From contig NZ_JADKPN010000009.1 of assembly GCF_015352455.1 (NCBI RefSeq), positions 62,001 through 126,000 on the forward strand: a stretch of 64,000 nt of DNA, in the 5' to 3' direction. The stretch comes from Nocardioides islandensis (GTDB lineage Bacteria; Actinomycetota; Actinomycetes; Propionibacteriales; Nocardioidaceae). The position numbers were made by a program, and so were the translations under genes. The notes below the pieces were generated by a model, which was not told the DNA's origin, made no database searches, and was given only the letters and a program-made list of their open reading frames with translations. Position 1 is the stretch's first letter. Each line of letters opens with the position of its first letter. Of the stretch, positions 35,142-45,200 are shown in pieces.

Positions 35142-35845
35142 CGACGGGTGCCTGATCCGCTGGGGCCGCCGGCTTCCAGGAAGGCCAGGACCGCCATGAC
35201 GCGCCGGTTGGTGACGCGCTCGTCGGACAGCCCCAGCTTCTGGAACAACGCGCCGATGTGCTTCTCCACGGCGCGCTCGCTCATGAACAGAGTGGTGGCG
35301 ATCGTGGCGTTGTTCCGGCCCGTCGCCATCTCCTGGAGGACCTCGCGCTCCCGGTCGGTCAGCCCGTGGATCGGTCCCCCGTCGCTGGCTCGCTTGCGCG
35401 CCACCAACGCCTCGACCACCTGGGGGTCGAGCACCGAGCCGCCGCGGCTGACCTCGCTCACCGCGCGGACCAGCTCGGCGACGTCGCCGACGCGCTCCTT
35501 GAGCAGATAGCCCAGACCGGTCACGCCGTCGACGAGCAGCTCGAACGCGTAGTCCTCCTCGACGTACTGCGACAGCACCACCACCCCCACGTCCGGGTGC
35601 TCGGCGCGGATCCGCTTGGCGGCCTCGATGCCCTCATTGGTGTGCGTGGGTGGCATCCGGATGTCGGTGAGCACGGCGTCGGGCGACGTCGCCGCGACGG
35701 CCCGCATCAGCGAGACCGGGTCGCTCGCCATCGCCACCACCTCGATCTCGTCGACCTCTGCCAGGAGCGCGGCCAGGCCTTCACGGACCAGGAAGTTGTC
35801 GTCGGCCACGACGAGGCGGAGCGCCACTCCTGCGACTCTACGCAC
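35138..35845 (-). CDS. NarL/LuxR-type response regulator
   Basis: A 235-residue response regulator with a receiver (ADDN, phosphorylated Asp in VLTDIRMPPTHT, Lys in YLLKERVG) and a LuxR helix-turn-helix (GLTDREREVLQEMATGRNNATIATTLFMSERAVEKHIGALFQKLGL). It is first in the operon with the active kinase and the pseudokinase. The start may be the GTG 6 codons inside (VALRLVVADD). The divergent MMPL gene (35987) shares its 141-base promoter region and is a natural candidate target. Confidence 0.92.
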   Translation of the reverse strand: MRRVAGVALRLVVADDNFLVREGLAALLAEVDEIEVVAMASDPVSLMRAVAATSPDAVLTDIRMPPTHTNEGIEAAKRIRAEHPDVGVVVLSQYVEEDYAFELLVDGVTGLGYLLKERVGDVAELVRAVSEVSRGGSVLDPQVVEALVARKRASDGGPIHGLTDREREVLQEMATGRNNATIATTLFMSERAVEKHIGALFQKLGLSDERVTNRRVMAVLAFLEAGGPSGSGTRR

Positions 35846-35986
35846 GGACCCACTCCGGCGAGGTCGTGCTGACCCGCACGACCCGTGGTGCTAGCCCCCC
35901 TTGTCGTGCTGCCCGCCCCATCGTGCCGCGGCTCCGCCCTTCCTAGCGTCGACGGCACCACCACCTTCCCGACCAGAGGAGTCACG

Positions 35987-38191
35987 ATGCTCGTACGTCT
36001 CGCTGATGGGTGCTTCCAGCACCGTCGTCTCGTGGTCCTGGGCTGGGTCGCCGCCCTGGTCGGGGCCTTCGCACTCGCCGGCACGTTCGGTGGGGAGTTC
36101 AAGCAGGACTACCTCCAACCGGGCTCCGAGTCGCAGCACGTCGCCCACACCCTCCAGGCCGACTTCCCCCAGCGGGCCGGCGACACGATGCAGGTCGTCG
36201 TGCACTCCGACACCGGCGTGACCTCGCCCGACGTGGTGGCTCGCGTCGAGGCGGTCCTCGCCGAGGTCGCCGTCGCCCAGCACGTGGTGGGTGTCGTCAG
36301 CCCGTTCTCCGCGGACGGCGCGCAGCAGGTCTCCGCGGACGCCACGACGGCGTATGCGAATGTCGCCCTCGACCGGACGGCCGACGAGCTCACTGCCGAC
36401 GAGGCCGCGGCTCTGGTCGACCCTGTGCTGGCCGCCGGTGACGACACCCTGCAGGTCGAGGTCGGCGGCCCCGTGGCGACCAAGGCGCAGACCGTCGCCA
36501 TGGGCTCTGAAGGCATCGGCCTCCTCGCCGCCGCGCTCATCCTTCTCATCACCTTCGGCTCCGTGGTCGCGATGGGCCTCCCGCTGCTGACCGCCCTGTT
36601 CGGCCTCGGCGTCGCGATGGCGCTCGGCGAGGTGCTGCGGCGAGTCGTCGACGTACCGGACTGGGCGCCGTACACCGCCGCCATGGTCGGCCTCGGCGTC
36701 GGCATCGACTACGCCCTGCTGATCGTCACCCGGTTCCGCACCAGCCTGGCCGCAGGGCAGGACCCCCGACGCGCGACGCAGACCGCGATGGCGACCGCCG
36801 GCCGCGCCGTCGTCTTCGCCGGCATGACCGTGGTCATCTCGATGCTCGGCATCCTGCTGATGGGGCAACCGGCCATGAACGGGTTCGCCTTCACCGTCGT
36901 GCTCGCCGTGCTCGTCGTGATGGTCGCGACGGTGACACTGCTCCCCGCCGTCCTCGGCTTCGCCGGGCGGAACGTCGAGCGCCTGCACGTGCCGTTCGTC
37001 AGCCGCAATGCCGGGTCGTACGACGCGTCACGCTGGTTCCGCTGGAGCCGCTTCATCCAGCGCCGCCCCTGGTGGGCCGCGATCGGTTCGATGGCCGTCC
37101 TCGTGGCCCTGGCCGCTCCCTTTCTGGGCATCCGCTTCGGGTTCCCCGACGCCGGGAACGCCTCACCCACGCTGACCACTCGCCAGTCCTACGACCTCAT
37201 GGCCGACGGCTTCGGTCCCGGGTACGCCGCACCCCTGCTGCTGACGGTGCAGGGCTCCACGGAGGATCTCCTCGGGTCCGCCGACACGGTCGGCGCGGCC
37301 CTCGGCGAGGTCGCCGGCGTGGCCTCCGTCAGTCCCGCGATCCTGAGCCCGAGCGGGGAGACCGCGTTGCTGACGTTGACCGCCACCACCTCACCACAGG
37401 ACGTCGCCACGGAGGACCTGGTGCTGCTGCTCCGCGACTCGGCCGTGCCCGCAGCCACGGTTGGTACGAGTCTCACCGTCGAGGTCGGCGGGCCCGTGGC
37501 GGCCAACGTCGACACCACCCGGGGCGTCGCCTCCCGGCTGCCGCTGTTCTTCGGCGGCGTGCTGCTCATGTCGTTCCTGCTGCTCATGATGGTCTTCCGC
37601 TCGGTCCTGGTGCCGGTGAAGGCCGTCGCCATGAACCTGCTGGCCAGCGCCGCGGCGTTCGGGGTCCTGACGCTCGCCGTCAGCGGCGGCTGGCTCGGCG
37701 ACCTCGTCGGGATCCCCGAGGCCATACCCGTACCGATCCAGCTGCCCATCGGGATCTTCGCGATCCTCTTCGGGCTGTCGATGGACTATGAGGTCTTCCT
37801 CCTCTCCCGGATCAAGGAGGAGTACGACCGCACCGGCGACAACGCCCTCGCCGTCGCCGACGGCCTTGCCAAGTCCGCCCGGGTCATCACCGCCGGCGCG
37901 GCCATCATGGTCACCGTCTTCGTCTCGTTCGTCCTCGGCCACGACGTGATGGCCAAGATGTTCGGCATCGGCCTCGCTGCCGCCGTCCTCGTCGACGCCA
38001 CCCTCGTCCGCATGGTCCTGATCCCCGCCACCATGGAGCTCCTCGGCGACCGCAACTGGTGGCTCCCCGCGTGGCTCGACCGCATCCTTCCCCGCCTGCG
38101 AGTGGAGGCAACGGAGGAGCTCGAGTCCGGAGACCGACTTCCGGACGGGGCCGACGAGCATCAGCGCGCCGCAGCAGGTCACCTCATGTGA
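35987..38191 (+). CDS. MMPL/RND-family transporter
   Basis: A 734-residue MMPL transporter with two six-helix repeats. Proton-coupling motifs GLGVGIDYALLIVTRFR (about residue 237) and FGLSMDYEVFLLSRIKEEY (about 593) are intact, and the periplasmic loops are of normal size. ATG 35987 is chosen for AGAGGAG 6 bases upstream. It is divergent from the RR-kinase-pseudokinase operon, a common arrangement for a regulated MMPL exporter. The substrate is unknown. It is distinct in sequence from the MMPL at 26665. Confidence 0.94.
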   Translation: MLVRLADGCFQHRRLVVLGWVAALVGAFALAGTFGGEFKQDYLQPGSESQHVAHTLQADFPQRAGDTMQVVVHSDTGVTSPDVVARVEAVLAEVAVAQHVVGVVSPFSADGAQQVSADATTAYANVALDRTADELTADEAAALVDPVLAAGDDTLQVEVGGPVATKAQTVAMGSEGIGLLAAALILLITFGSVVAMGLPLLTALFGLGVAMALGEVLRRVVDVPDWAPYTAAMVGLGVGIDYALLIVTRFRTSLAAGQDPRRATQTAMATAGRAVVFAGMTVVISMLGILLMGQPAMNGFAFTVVLAVLVVMVATVTLLPAVLGFAGRNVERLHVPFVSRNAGSYDASRWFRWSRFIQRRPWWAAIGSMAVLVALAAPFLGIRFGFPDAGNASPTLTTRQSYDLMADGFGPGYAAPLLLTVQGSTEDLLGSADTVGAALGEVAGVASVSPAILSPSGETALLTLTATTSPQDVATEDLVLLLRDSAVPAATVGTSLTVEVGGPVAANVDTTRGVASRLPLFFGGVLLMSFLLLMMVFRSVLVPVKAVAMNLLASAAAFGVLTLAVSGGWLGDLVGIPEAIPVPIQLPIGIFAILFGLSMDYEVFLLSRIKEEYDRTGDNALAVADGLAKSARVITAGAAIMVTVFVSFVLGHDVMAKMFGIGLAAAVLVDATLVRMVLIPATMELLGDRNWWLPAWLDRILPRLRVEATEELESGDRLPDGADEHQRAAAGHLM

Positions 38192-38249
38192 CGAAGGGTC
38201 CGCGTCGACCGCGTCCGGAGGCGCGGTGAGGAACTGACAGCATCGGGAC

Positions 38250-38648
38250 GTGAGCACCCAGGTCATCGCCGCGCTCGCCGTCGCACTCCTTGCGCTGGCT
38301 GCTGCGTTCCAGGTCGCACTCGCGGCGGGCGCGCCCTGGGGAGCAGCGGCGTACGGCGGTCACGCGGCCTCCGGGGACGGCGCCCTGCCGCGGCGGTACC
38401 GCCTCGGCAGTGGTGCCGCCGCCGCGGTGCTCCTCGGCGCCATGTGGGTGGTGCTCGCGTCGGCCGCGATGGTCGGGCGCGGCCCGTTGTCATCCACCGT
38501 GCTGACCCTCACCCTGTGGTGCTTGGCTGCGCTGTTCGCGCTGAACACGCTCGGCAACGCTCGCGGCCGACATCCGGTCGAGCGGTGGGGCGCCAGCACC
38601 GTCACCGCCCTCTTGGCAGTCCTGTGTGCTCTGCTGGCCGCGAGCTGA
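38250..38648 (+). CDS. Small four-helix membrane protein
   Basis: A 132-residue protein with four predicted helices (about 5-28, 54-75, 80-100, 113-131) and a short polar loop (GGHAASGDGALPRRYR). The GTG start has GGACGTG nearby and no strong ribosome site. This kind of small membrane protein is common in actinobacteria and has no assigned role that I know. It follows the MMPL gene by 58 bases and overlaps the end of the convergent MFS gene by 47 bases. Confidence 0.75.
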   Translation: MSTQVIAALAVALLALAAAFQVALAAGAPWGAAAYGGHAASGDGALPRRYRLGSGAAAAVLLGAMWVVLASAAMVGRGPLSSTVLTLTLWCLAALFALNTLGNARGRHPVERWGASTVTALLAVLCALLAAS

Positions 38649-40092
38649 CCGCGGTCAGACCACGGGGTCGTACCAGAGCCACGCCCAGCAGGGCGGTCGC
38701 CAGGGCCACGGCGGCCGCGGCGGTGAAGGCGATCGAGAATCCGGTTCGCGAGAGCGTCTGCGCGGCGGCGCCGCTCGCCGACGTTCCGAGGGAGATGAAG
38801 GTCGCGGTCCCGACTGCCGCGCCGATCTGGCTCATCGAGCCTGCCAGGCCGGCGGCGAGACCCGTGTGCGTCTCGGGCACGGCCCCGGTGATGACCATCG
38901 TGGTCGGTGTGAAGCTGAGCGCGACGCCGACCGCGACGAGGGCCAGACCTGGGAGGACCGCGACGAGGTACGACGAGGAGCTCGGGGCGTAGGCCAGCCA
39001 GAGGTGACCTCCGGCCAGCACGGCCAGCCCGGCGACCATCATGCGTTGCGGTCCGAAGGCGTGCAGCAGACGTGGCAGGGCGGCGAGGGACACGGCGAAA
39101 CCGATCAGCGACGTGGGGACCATCGCCAGTCCCGCACGCGTCGGCGCCATGTCGAGCGCCTGCTGGAGGTAGAGAGCCGTGAGCACGAAGGTCGAGGCGC
39201 GAGCAGCCCCTCCGAGGAACGCCGCAGCGACGCCGATGGTGAGGACGCGGGACCGGAAGAGGCCGAGCGGCACGATCGGCTCGGTCGCGCGTCGCTCGAT
39301 CATCAGGAAGCCCGCCGACGACCCGACCGCGGCGACCAGGCTCGCCAGCACCGGGAGGGCGGTCCAACCACCCTGGGCTGCTCCCAGCACGCCGTGCACC
39401 AGTGCGACGGTCGCCAGCACGAGCATGGCCGCGCCGAGTCCGTCGAAGCGCGGGCGGCGGGGGCCGGTGACGCCGCTGGGCAGGACCCGCCAGGCCAGCG
39501 CAGCGGCAGCCAGGGTGATCGGCACGGTCACCAGGAAGTTGGCGCGCCAGCCGAGCGACCCGGCCAGGACTCCCCCCGCCACGACTCCCGTGGCGCCCCC
39601 GACAGCCGACGCAGCACCCCACACGCTCATCGCTCGGGCTCGCGCGCGGCCCGGGAACGTGAGGACCAGCAGCGACATCGCGGCCGGGCTCAGGGCCGCG
39701 GCACCGGCTCCCTGGACGACGCGAGCCGTGACCAGGAGCCAGACGTCGGACGAGAGCGCGGCGACCAGCGTCCCGGCGGTGAAGACGCCGAGCCCGCCGA
39801 TGAACATCCGACGGCGCCCGAACAGGTCCGCTGCTCTGCCGGACAACAGGAGCAGACCGCCGAAGGCGAGGACGTAGGCGTTCACCACCCACGTCAGCCC
39901 CACGGGTCCCGTGCCCAGGTCGGTCTGGATCGAGGGCAGCGCGACGTTGACGATGGAGGTGTCCAGCATGACGACGAGCTGGGCCGAGACGAGCAGGCCC
40001 AGCAGCAGACGCCGTCGGGGCGACACGAATGGGATGGTCGCGTTGCCGCCGCCCGTGATCGGGGCGGAGCCGTCGGACGGAGCGCGCATCAT
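38602..40092 (-). CDS. DHA2-type MFS exporter
   Basis: A 496-residue major facilitator protein with 14 helices, the DHA2 drug:H+ antiporter pattern. Motifs: VVMLDTSIVNVALPSIQTDLG in helix 1, GRAADLFGRRRMF (motif A), and WRANFLVTVPI. The ATG at 40092 overlaps the stop of the small Cys-rich gene upstream (ATGA), so the two are coupled. The promoter region 40248-40456 carries both the CCCGGTC dyad and CTGTCC direct repeats. Its likely role is export of a toxic organic compound. Confidence 0.92.
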   Translation of the reverse strand: MMRAPSDGSAPITGGGNATIPFVSPRRRLLLGLLVSAQLVVMLDTSIVNVALPSIQTDLGTGPVGLTWVVNAYVLAFGGLLLLSGRAADLFGRRRMFIGGLGVFTAGTLVAALSSDVWLLVTARVVQGAGAAALSPAAMSLLVLTFPGRARARAMSVWGAASAVGGATGVVAGGVLAGSLGWRANFLVTVPITLAAAALAWRVLPSGVTGPRRPRFDGLGAAMLVLATVALVHGVLGAAQGGWTALPVLASLVAAVGSSAGFLMIERRATEPIVPLGLFRSRVLTIGVAAAFLGGAARASTFVLTALYLQQALDMAPTRAGLAMVPTSLIGFAVSLAALPRLLHAFGPQRMMVAGLAVLAGGHLWLAYAPSSSSYLVAVLPGLALVAVGVALSFTPTTMVITGAVPETHTGLAAGLAGSMSQIGAAVGTATFISLGTSASGAAAQTLSRTGFSIAFTAAAAVALATALLGVALVRPRGLTAVSSRPAEHTGLPRGR

Positions 40093-40247
40093 CGACCTGC
40101 CCAGCGCGAGGCCGACCTGCCGCACCGCGGGCAGTGGCGGCCGGTGACGTGGTCGAGGGCCTGCCCGCACCAGCAGGAAGGCCGAGTCCGGCTGACTCGC
40201 TCGCCCTTGCCTGCAGAGAGTTCCATGATCGAGAAAGTCGTGTTCAT
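40089..40247 (-). CDS. 52-residue Cys-rich (zinc-ribbon-like) protein
   Basis: It encodes 52 residues with CWCGQALDHVTGRHCPRCG: Cys-x-Cys, then His and Cys-x2-Cys, a possible small zinc-binding knuckle. A strong GGAGG lies 8 bases before ATG 40247. Its stop overlaps the MFS start, so it is translated just ahead of the exporter. No family is known to me. It might sense metal or redox state, or simply couple translation. Confidence 0.6.
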   Translation of the reverse strand: MNTTFSIMELSAGKGERVSRTRPSCWCGQALDHVTGRHCPRCGRSASRWAGR

Positions 40248-40313
40248 CGTCCTCACCTCCGTCAGGTGCGTTCTGGGAATGGCTCCACAGTGCTGCGGGC
40301 CGGCCCGCCTCGC

Positions 40314-40331
40314 CCCGGTCGAATGACCGGG
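40314..40331. promoter_or_regulatory. Dyad operator CCCGGTC-N4-GACCGGG, copy 1 (perfect)
   Basis: A perfect 7+4+7 dyad, 67 bases upstream of the Cys-rich/MFS operon start (40247). Near-identical copies lie at 50037 (67-68 bases before a hydrolase-MFS operon) and 52804 (the LuxR-regulator/DJ-1 divergent promoter). Flanking bases (ATCGG) are also shared with copy 2. Confidence 0.7.
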
Positions 40332-40365
40332 ATCGGCGGTCTGGGACGCACTGTGGGACCGTCCT

Positions 40366-40421
40366 CTGTCCACCCGCTGTCCGCCCATGGCCGGACCGGC
40401 AGGGACAGCGTTGGGACAGCG
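40366..40421. promoter_or_regulatory. Two CTGTCC direct-repeat pairs, putative SARP boxes
   Basis: CTGTCC at 40366 and 40377 (11-base period), and its complement GGACAG at 40403 and 40414 (11-base period). The core is CTGTCCNNNSGCTGTCC in both pairs, facing away from each other toward the two divergent operons. SARP regulators bind short direct repeats with 11-bp period. A third pair lies at 45541 beside the SARP gene. Confidence 0.65.
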
Positions 40422-40456
40422 GCACCCGAGATGCTCGGCTCGAGAGGGGTGACGTG

Positions 40457-40702
40457 ATGACCGAGCTGACCTTGTTCATCGACGGCATGGGCTGCCGTGA
40501 CTGTGTGCGCGACGTGACCGCACGTCTCAGGGACGTGGCAGGCGTGGAGACGGTGACGGCAGACCACCGCCGGTCGGTCGTGGTGCTGGTCGGTTCGATG
40601 AGCCGCAGTGGGGTCCTCGCCGCGCTGGAGGGGACGCCTTTCCGCGTCGGCAGGATCGACCACGACAGCAACCCGACAGGGAGCGGACAGCAGTCGTCGT
40701 GA
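40457..40702 (+). CDS. Heavy-metal-associated (HMA)-like domain protein
   Basis: An 81-residue single-domain protein of the CopZ/HMA type: GMGCRDCVRDV carries the CxxC pair in the metal-site position, with the usual beta-alpha-beta pattern (VETVTADHRRSVVVLVG). Typical HMA sites are GMTCxxC; here Gly-Cys-Arg-Asp-Cys. Such domains bind Cu(I) or similar soft metals. It is immediately upstream of a DHA2 exporter in the same operon, an odd partner for a metal chaperone. The start is ATG 40457 or GTG 40454. SARP-type repeats end 36 bases upstream. Confidence 0.8.
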   Translation: MTELTLFIDGMGCRDCVRDVTARLRDVAGVETVTADHRRSVVVLVGSMSRSGVLAALEGTPFRVGRIDHDSNPTGSGQQSS

Positions 40703-40755
40703 CGCTCTGGTCGAAGCCGCCGGCCCGGCGGTCCGACACAGGGAAGGACACCCTC

Positions 40756-42189
40756 ATGAGCTCCACCTCACCTGCGGCCCGCCGCGGCCGCCACCGCCGG
40801 CTGGCCCTCGGTCTGATCGCCACCGCGCAGTTCATGGTCATCATGGACACCTCGATCATCGGGGTCGCGCTTCCGAAGATGCAGGCCGACCTCGGCTTCT
40901 CCGCGGAGGGGTTGAGCTGGGTCTTCAACGCCTACGTGGTCGCCTTCGGGGGTCTGCTCCTGCTCGGCGGCCGGCTCTCGGACCTGTTCGGCGCTCGGCG
41001 CATCTTCGGGGTGGGCTGGGGTGTGCTGGCTGTCGGCTCCCTGCTGGCCGGTCTGGCCGGAGACGTCGGGACGGAGCTCGTTGGACGAGCCGTCCAGGGC
41101 GCCGGCTCGGCGCTCATCGCCCCGGCAGCCCTGACGCTGCTGTTCATGACGTTCGGTGCGAACCCGAAGGAGCTGACCGGGGCGCTGGCGCTCTACGGTG
41201 CCGCCGCTCCGGCGGGCGGTACGGCGGGAGTGTTCCTGGGCGGCGTGCTGACCGAGTACGCCTCGTGGCCATGGGTCTTCTTCATCAACGTGCCGCTGGC
41301 TCTTGCCGTGCTGGGCCTGACCCCGATGTCGCTGCCTCGAGGTACCCGGCAGCCGGGCTCGCTCGACCTGGTGGGTGCCCTCACCGCAACGGTCGGGCTC
41401 GCGTCGCTGGTCTTCGCGATCGTCCGCGCCCCCCAAGCCGGCTGGACGTCGCAGGCCACGTTCGTCACCGGGTTCGTCGGCCTCGCGCTGCTGGGCGTCT
41501 TCGTGCTCCTGCAGGCACGACGGCCGCACCCGCTGATGCGCCTGGGCATCTTCAGGGCCCCCAATCTGGGAGCGGCCAACATCGCGCAGTTCTTCCTGGG
41601 TGCTGCGTGGATCCCGATGTTCTTCTTCGTCAACCTCTACCTCCAGCAGGTGCTGGGGCTGGGCGCCTTCGCCAGCGGCGCCGCGCTCCTGCCTCTCACC
41701 GTCACCATCATGGTGGGGATGATCGCCGCGGCTCCCAGGCTCATCGGGCGCTACGGTCCCAAGGCGATGACCGTCGCCGGCCTGGTCACCCTGTCGGCAG
41801 GCCTGGTCTGGCTGTCCCTGCTACGGCCCGACGGCAGCTTCGTGGTCGACGTGCTCCCGGCCAGCCTGCTCACCGCGGCGGGCATGGCCATGGCGTTCAT
41901 CCCCTCCCTCGGGCTGGCACTCTCGTCGGCCGCACCCGAAGAGGGCGGACTCGCGGCGGGCATCGTCAACACGAACTACCAGGTGGGCTCCGCCCTCGGG
42001 TTGGCCGCGATGACCGCCGTAGCTGCGGCGTTCGGAGCGGACGACGCCGATCTGGTGTCCGTGACCGACGGCTTCTCGGCGGGACTGCTCGGGGCCGCCG
42101 GAATCGCTGCCCTCGGTGCCGTCGCCGCGGCCACCTGGCTCCGGGCCCCTGCCCCCGCACAGGCGGACTACGAGTCCGTCGCTTCGTGA
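40756..42189 (+). CDS. DHA2-type MFS exporter
   Basis: A 477-residue, 14-helix MFS exporter. Helix 1 has FMVIMDTSIIGVALPKMQADLGF, motif A is GGRLSDLFGARRIF, and helix 5 is typical of drug antiporters. The start is ATG 40756 with GGGAAGG 8 bases before; a GTG at 40699 overlaps the HMA stop and would add 19 residues. It is the mirror partner of the MFS gene at 38602, each with a small cysteine-containing protein just upstream and a shared 209-base promoter region. A hairpin follows it. Confidence 0.92.
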   Translation: MSSTSPAARRGRHRRLALGLIATAQFMVIMDTSIIGVALPKMQADLGFSAEGLSWVFNAYVVAFGGLLLLGGRLSDLFGARRIFGVGWGVLAVGSLLAGLAGDVGTELVGRAVQGAGSALIAPAALTLLFMTFGANPKELTGALALYGAAAPAGGTAGVFLGGVLTEYASWPWVFFINVPLALAVLGLTPMSLPRGTRQPGSLDLVGALTATVGLASLVFAIVRAPQAGWTSQATFVTGFVGLALLGVFVLLQARRPHPLMRLGIFRAPNLGAANIAQFFLGAAWIPMFFFVNLYLQQVLGLGAFASGAALLPLTVTIMVGMIAAAPRLIGRYGPKAMTVAGLVTLSAGLVWLSLLRPDGSFVVDVLPASLLTAAGMAMAFIPSLGLALSSAAPEEGGLAAGIVNTNYQVGSALGLAAMTAVAAAFGADDADLVSVTDGFSAGLLGAAGIAALGAVAAATWLRAPAPAQADYESVAS

Positions 42190-42194
42190 CCGAA

Positions 42195-42214
42195 CCACCC
42201 AGCCGGCCGGGTGG
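42195..42214. terminator. Short hairpin between convergent MFS and SARP genes
   Basis: CCACCC pairs with GGGTGG across an 8-base loop that itself contains the self-complementary GCCGGC. It fills the 28 bases between the two convergent stop codons. Confidence 0.5.
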
Positions 42215-42217
42215 AGC

Positions 42218-45200
42218 TCACCCGGTCGCGCTGGTCACCCCGGAATCGGCCACGGGCGGGCCGTCGCCAGGGCCGGCGTGCCACGGGTCCTGATAGCCGG
42301 GACGTGGCCGGCCGAGGCGCTCGCGGACGTCCATCGCCTCGGCCTCCAGGGCGGCCGCACGGGCTGGGTCCTCCGCAGCCCACGTGCGTGCGAGTCCCTC
42401 GAGCGCCGACGCGGTCAGCCCCGGTTCGCCGGCCTCCCTCCCCAGCCGCAGGGCAGCTTCGTGGGGCTCGCGAGCGGCAGCCGCTCCAGTGCTGAGCTCG
42501 CGGCAGCGGGCCGCCGCCACCAACGCCCAGCCCTCCCACACGGGCGTTCTCAACCCCACGAACCCCTCCCTGGCCAGAGCGAGTCGCCGCTCGGCCGCGT
42601 CGAGGTCCCCGTCCTGCAGCGCGAGAAGGCCGTGTCCGTAGTGGGCCAGGACGGTGCCGGCACCGTCGCCGATCTCGACCGAGGCGGAGTCGGCGCGGTC
42701 GAACAGATCGCGCGCGACGTCAGGACGAGCGAGGTTCAGGTGCACGAGCGCGAGGTCGGCGAGTGCCCACTGGACCGTGTTGTAGAGACCCGCGCTGGCT
42801 GCCACGTCGATCGCTTCCTCGAGGTCGTGAGCCCCTTCTTCGTTGCGGCCGAACTGCCGAAGCCCCCAGCCGAGGTGGTACAGGATCGCCGAGAGTCCCC
42901 AGTAGTCGTCCAGCTGCCGGAACCGACCAGCGGCCGCGCGGCCGACGGCGACTGCCCTGTCGAGGTGGCCGGTCTTGAGCGCCGTCTCCATCTGCACGAA
43001 ACCGATCACCCCGAGCCCCCACTCGTCGTGGTCGGCCCGGAACTGTCGCTCGGCCTCCGCCAGCAGCGCATGTGAGCGTTCGGGATCGGCGCCGGTCACA
43101 CCTTCGACCGCGAGCAGGACCCGGGAGAGCGCTGCGCGCGGTTGGTCACCCTCGGCCACGAACATCTCGAGGCTCTCCTCGGCAGTGTGGGCGCACAGCG
43201 GGCTCGGGTGCACCAGGCAGCCACGGGGTCGTTCGACGATCGAGACGGCCTGCAGCGCATGCGCGCGGGCCTGCTCGCTGCCTCCGAGAGCCAGCAACCG
43301 CTGCAGGACCTCGCGGCCCTCCAGATGACGACCGAGGTGCCAGAAGAGGCCCAGCGAGCCTGCCATCTCCATGGCCTGGTCGAGGTCTCCGTCAGCGCCG
43401 CTGAGCCAGGCGAGCGCGGCGCGCACGTTGGGTTGCTCTCGTCGCAGCCTGTCAAGGGCGTCACGTTGTCGCGGTCCTCGTAGATCGAGCTCTGCGGCGA
43501 CCACGAGGTCGTGGAAGTGGCGGGCGTGACGGGACGCGACCTCCGTGAGCTCACCGCTGGCGACGAGCTGCTCGGCGGCGTACTGACGGAGCGTCTCCAG
43601 CATCCGGTAGCGGGTCGGAGAGCCTGGATCGACGATGACCATCGAGCGCTGGACCAGACGGGCGACCGCGTCGAGCACGAAGCCCTCGGCGCCTCCGTCG
43701 TCGAGGACGGCTTCGGCGGCGTCCATCGTCCAACCACCCTGGAACACGGACAGCCGGTCGAAGAGCCGTCGTTCGTCGCTGCCGAGCAGGGCGTAGCTCC
43801 AGTCCACGGTCGCCCGGAGCGTCTGCTGCCGCGCCTCGGCGGTGCGCGACCCGGACGTGAGGAGCGAGAACCGGTGGCCGAGACGGTCCGAGATCTCCCC
43901 CGGGGACATCGTGCCCGCCCGCGCCGCCGCCAGCTCGATGGCGAGCGGGATGCCGTCGAGGGCCCGGGTGACGCGGCCGATGGCGAGGATGTCGGCCTCG
44001 TCGAAGGTGGACTGGCGCACCGCGCGGGCTCGTTCGACGAACAGCTGGGCGGCGGGATAGGTGAGCACGTGGTCGGCACGCGTGTCGTCGGGAGGTGCTG
44101 AGAGTGGACCGACGTTCACCTGGACCTCGTCAGGCACGGCCAGCGCTTCACGGCTCGTGGCCAGGAGCGTGATTCCGGCGCACCGGCCCAGAAGGTCGTC
44201 GGCCAGCGCCGCAGCCGCATCCACGACGTGCTCGCAGTTGTCGAGCACGAGCAGGAGCCGGCGCTGGGCGAGGTAGCCGACGAGCCGCTCGCGGACGTCA
44301 CGTTCCGCGGCCGAGCCGTCCATCGGCATGCCCAGTGCGTCCGCGACCGCGAGTGGGACCTGATCCGCGGTGCCCAGCGATGCCAGACGCACGAGAAAGA
44401 TCCCGTCCGGGAAGTCCGGGAGGGCTTGGACGGCGAGAGCGAGGGCCAAGGACGTCTTGCCGGCGCCCCCGGGGCCGATGAGGGACAAGAGCCTGACGTC
44501 CGGGATGAGGTTCCGGAGGGACCCGAGCATCTCGTCCCGGCCGAGGAGCGGGCGCAGGACGGCAGGGAGGTTGGTGGGCACCGCGCCGGTGCGCTGCCCC
44601 GTCGTGGTGCCGGAGGTGGACTCTGCGGTGCGCCGCTGGGCGGGTGCCGGGGTGCGCACGGGCACGGCCAGGTCGGCCTTCGCCCCGAGCGACTCGTCCT
44701 GGCGCAGCACCCGTTCCTGGATCGACCGCAGCGTCACGGTCGGTTCGAGTCCCAGCTCCTCGTCCAAGGTCCTGCGGGTCCTCGCGAACACCTCGAGAGC
44801 GTCGGCCTGTCGTCCCGACCGGTAGAGAGCCACCATCAGGAGACCGGCCAGTGACTCCAGAGTGGGGTCGGCGCCGACGACGCGTTCGAGGTCGTGGACC
44901 ACCTCGTCGTGACGCCCCAGGGCGAGTGCGGTCTGCGCACGTTCGGTGAGGGCGGTGATGCGCAGCGCGCCGAGTCGAGCAGCCTCCGCGACGGCCCACT
45001 GCTCGGTGTCGAAGTCACTCAGCGGCTGACCTCGCCACAGGTCGAGCGCCTCGTCGTACGCCGCGAGGATGGACTCGAGGACGTCGCGGCCGACCTCGTG
45101 ACCCGTGGCTGCGGCGGTCCCGGCCCGGGCGAGGCGGACCCTGGTGGCGAAGTCGATCGCGTCCACGGCCTCCGGCTCGACGTTCGCGCGGTACCCCACG

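Noticed and set aside
38626..40326. 566-codon plus-strand frame
   Set aside because: Antisense of the MFS exporter; low-complexity Arg/Gly/Asp composition.
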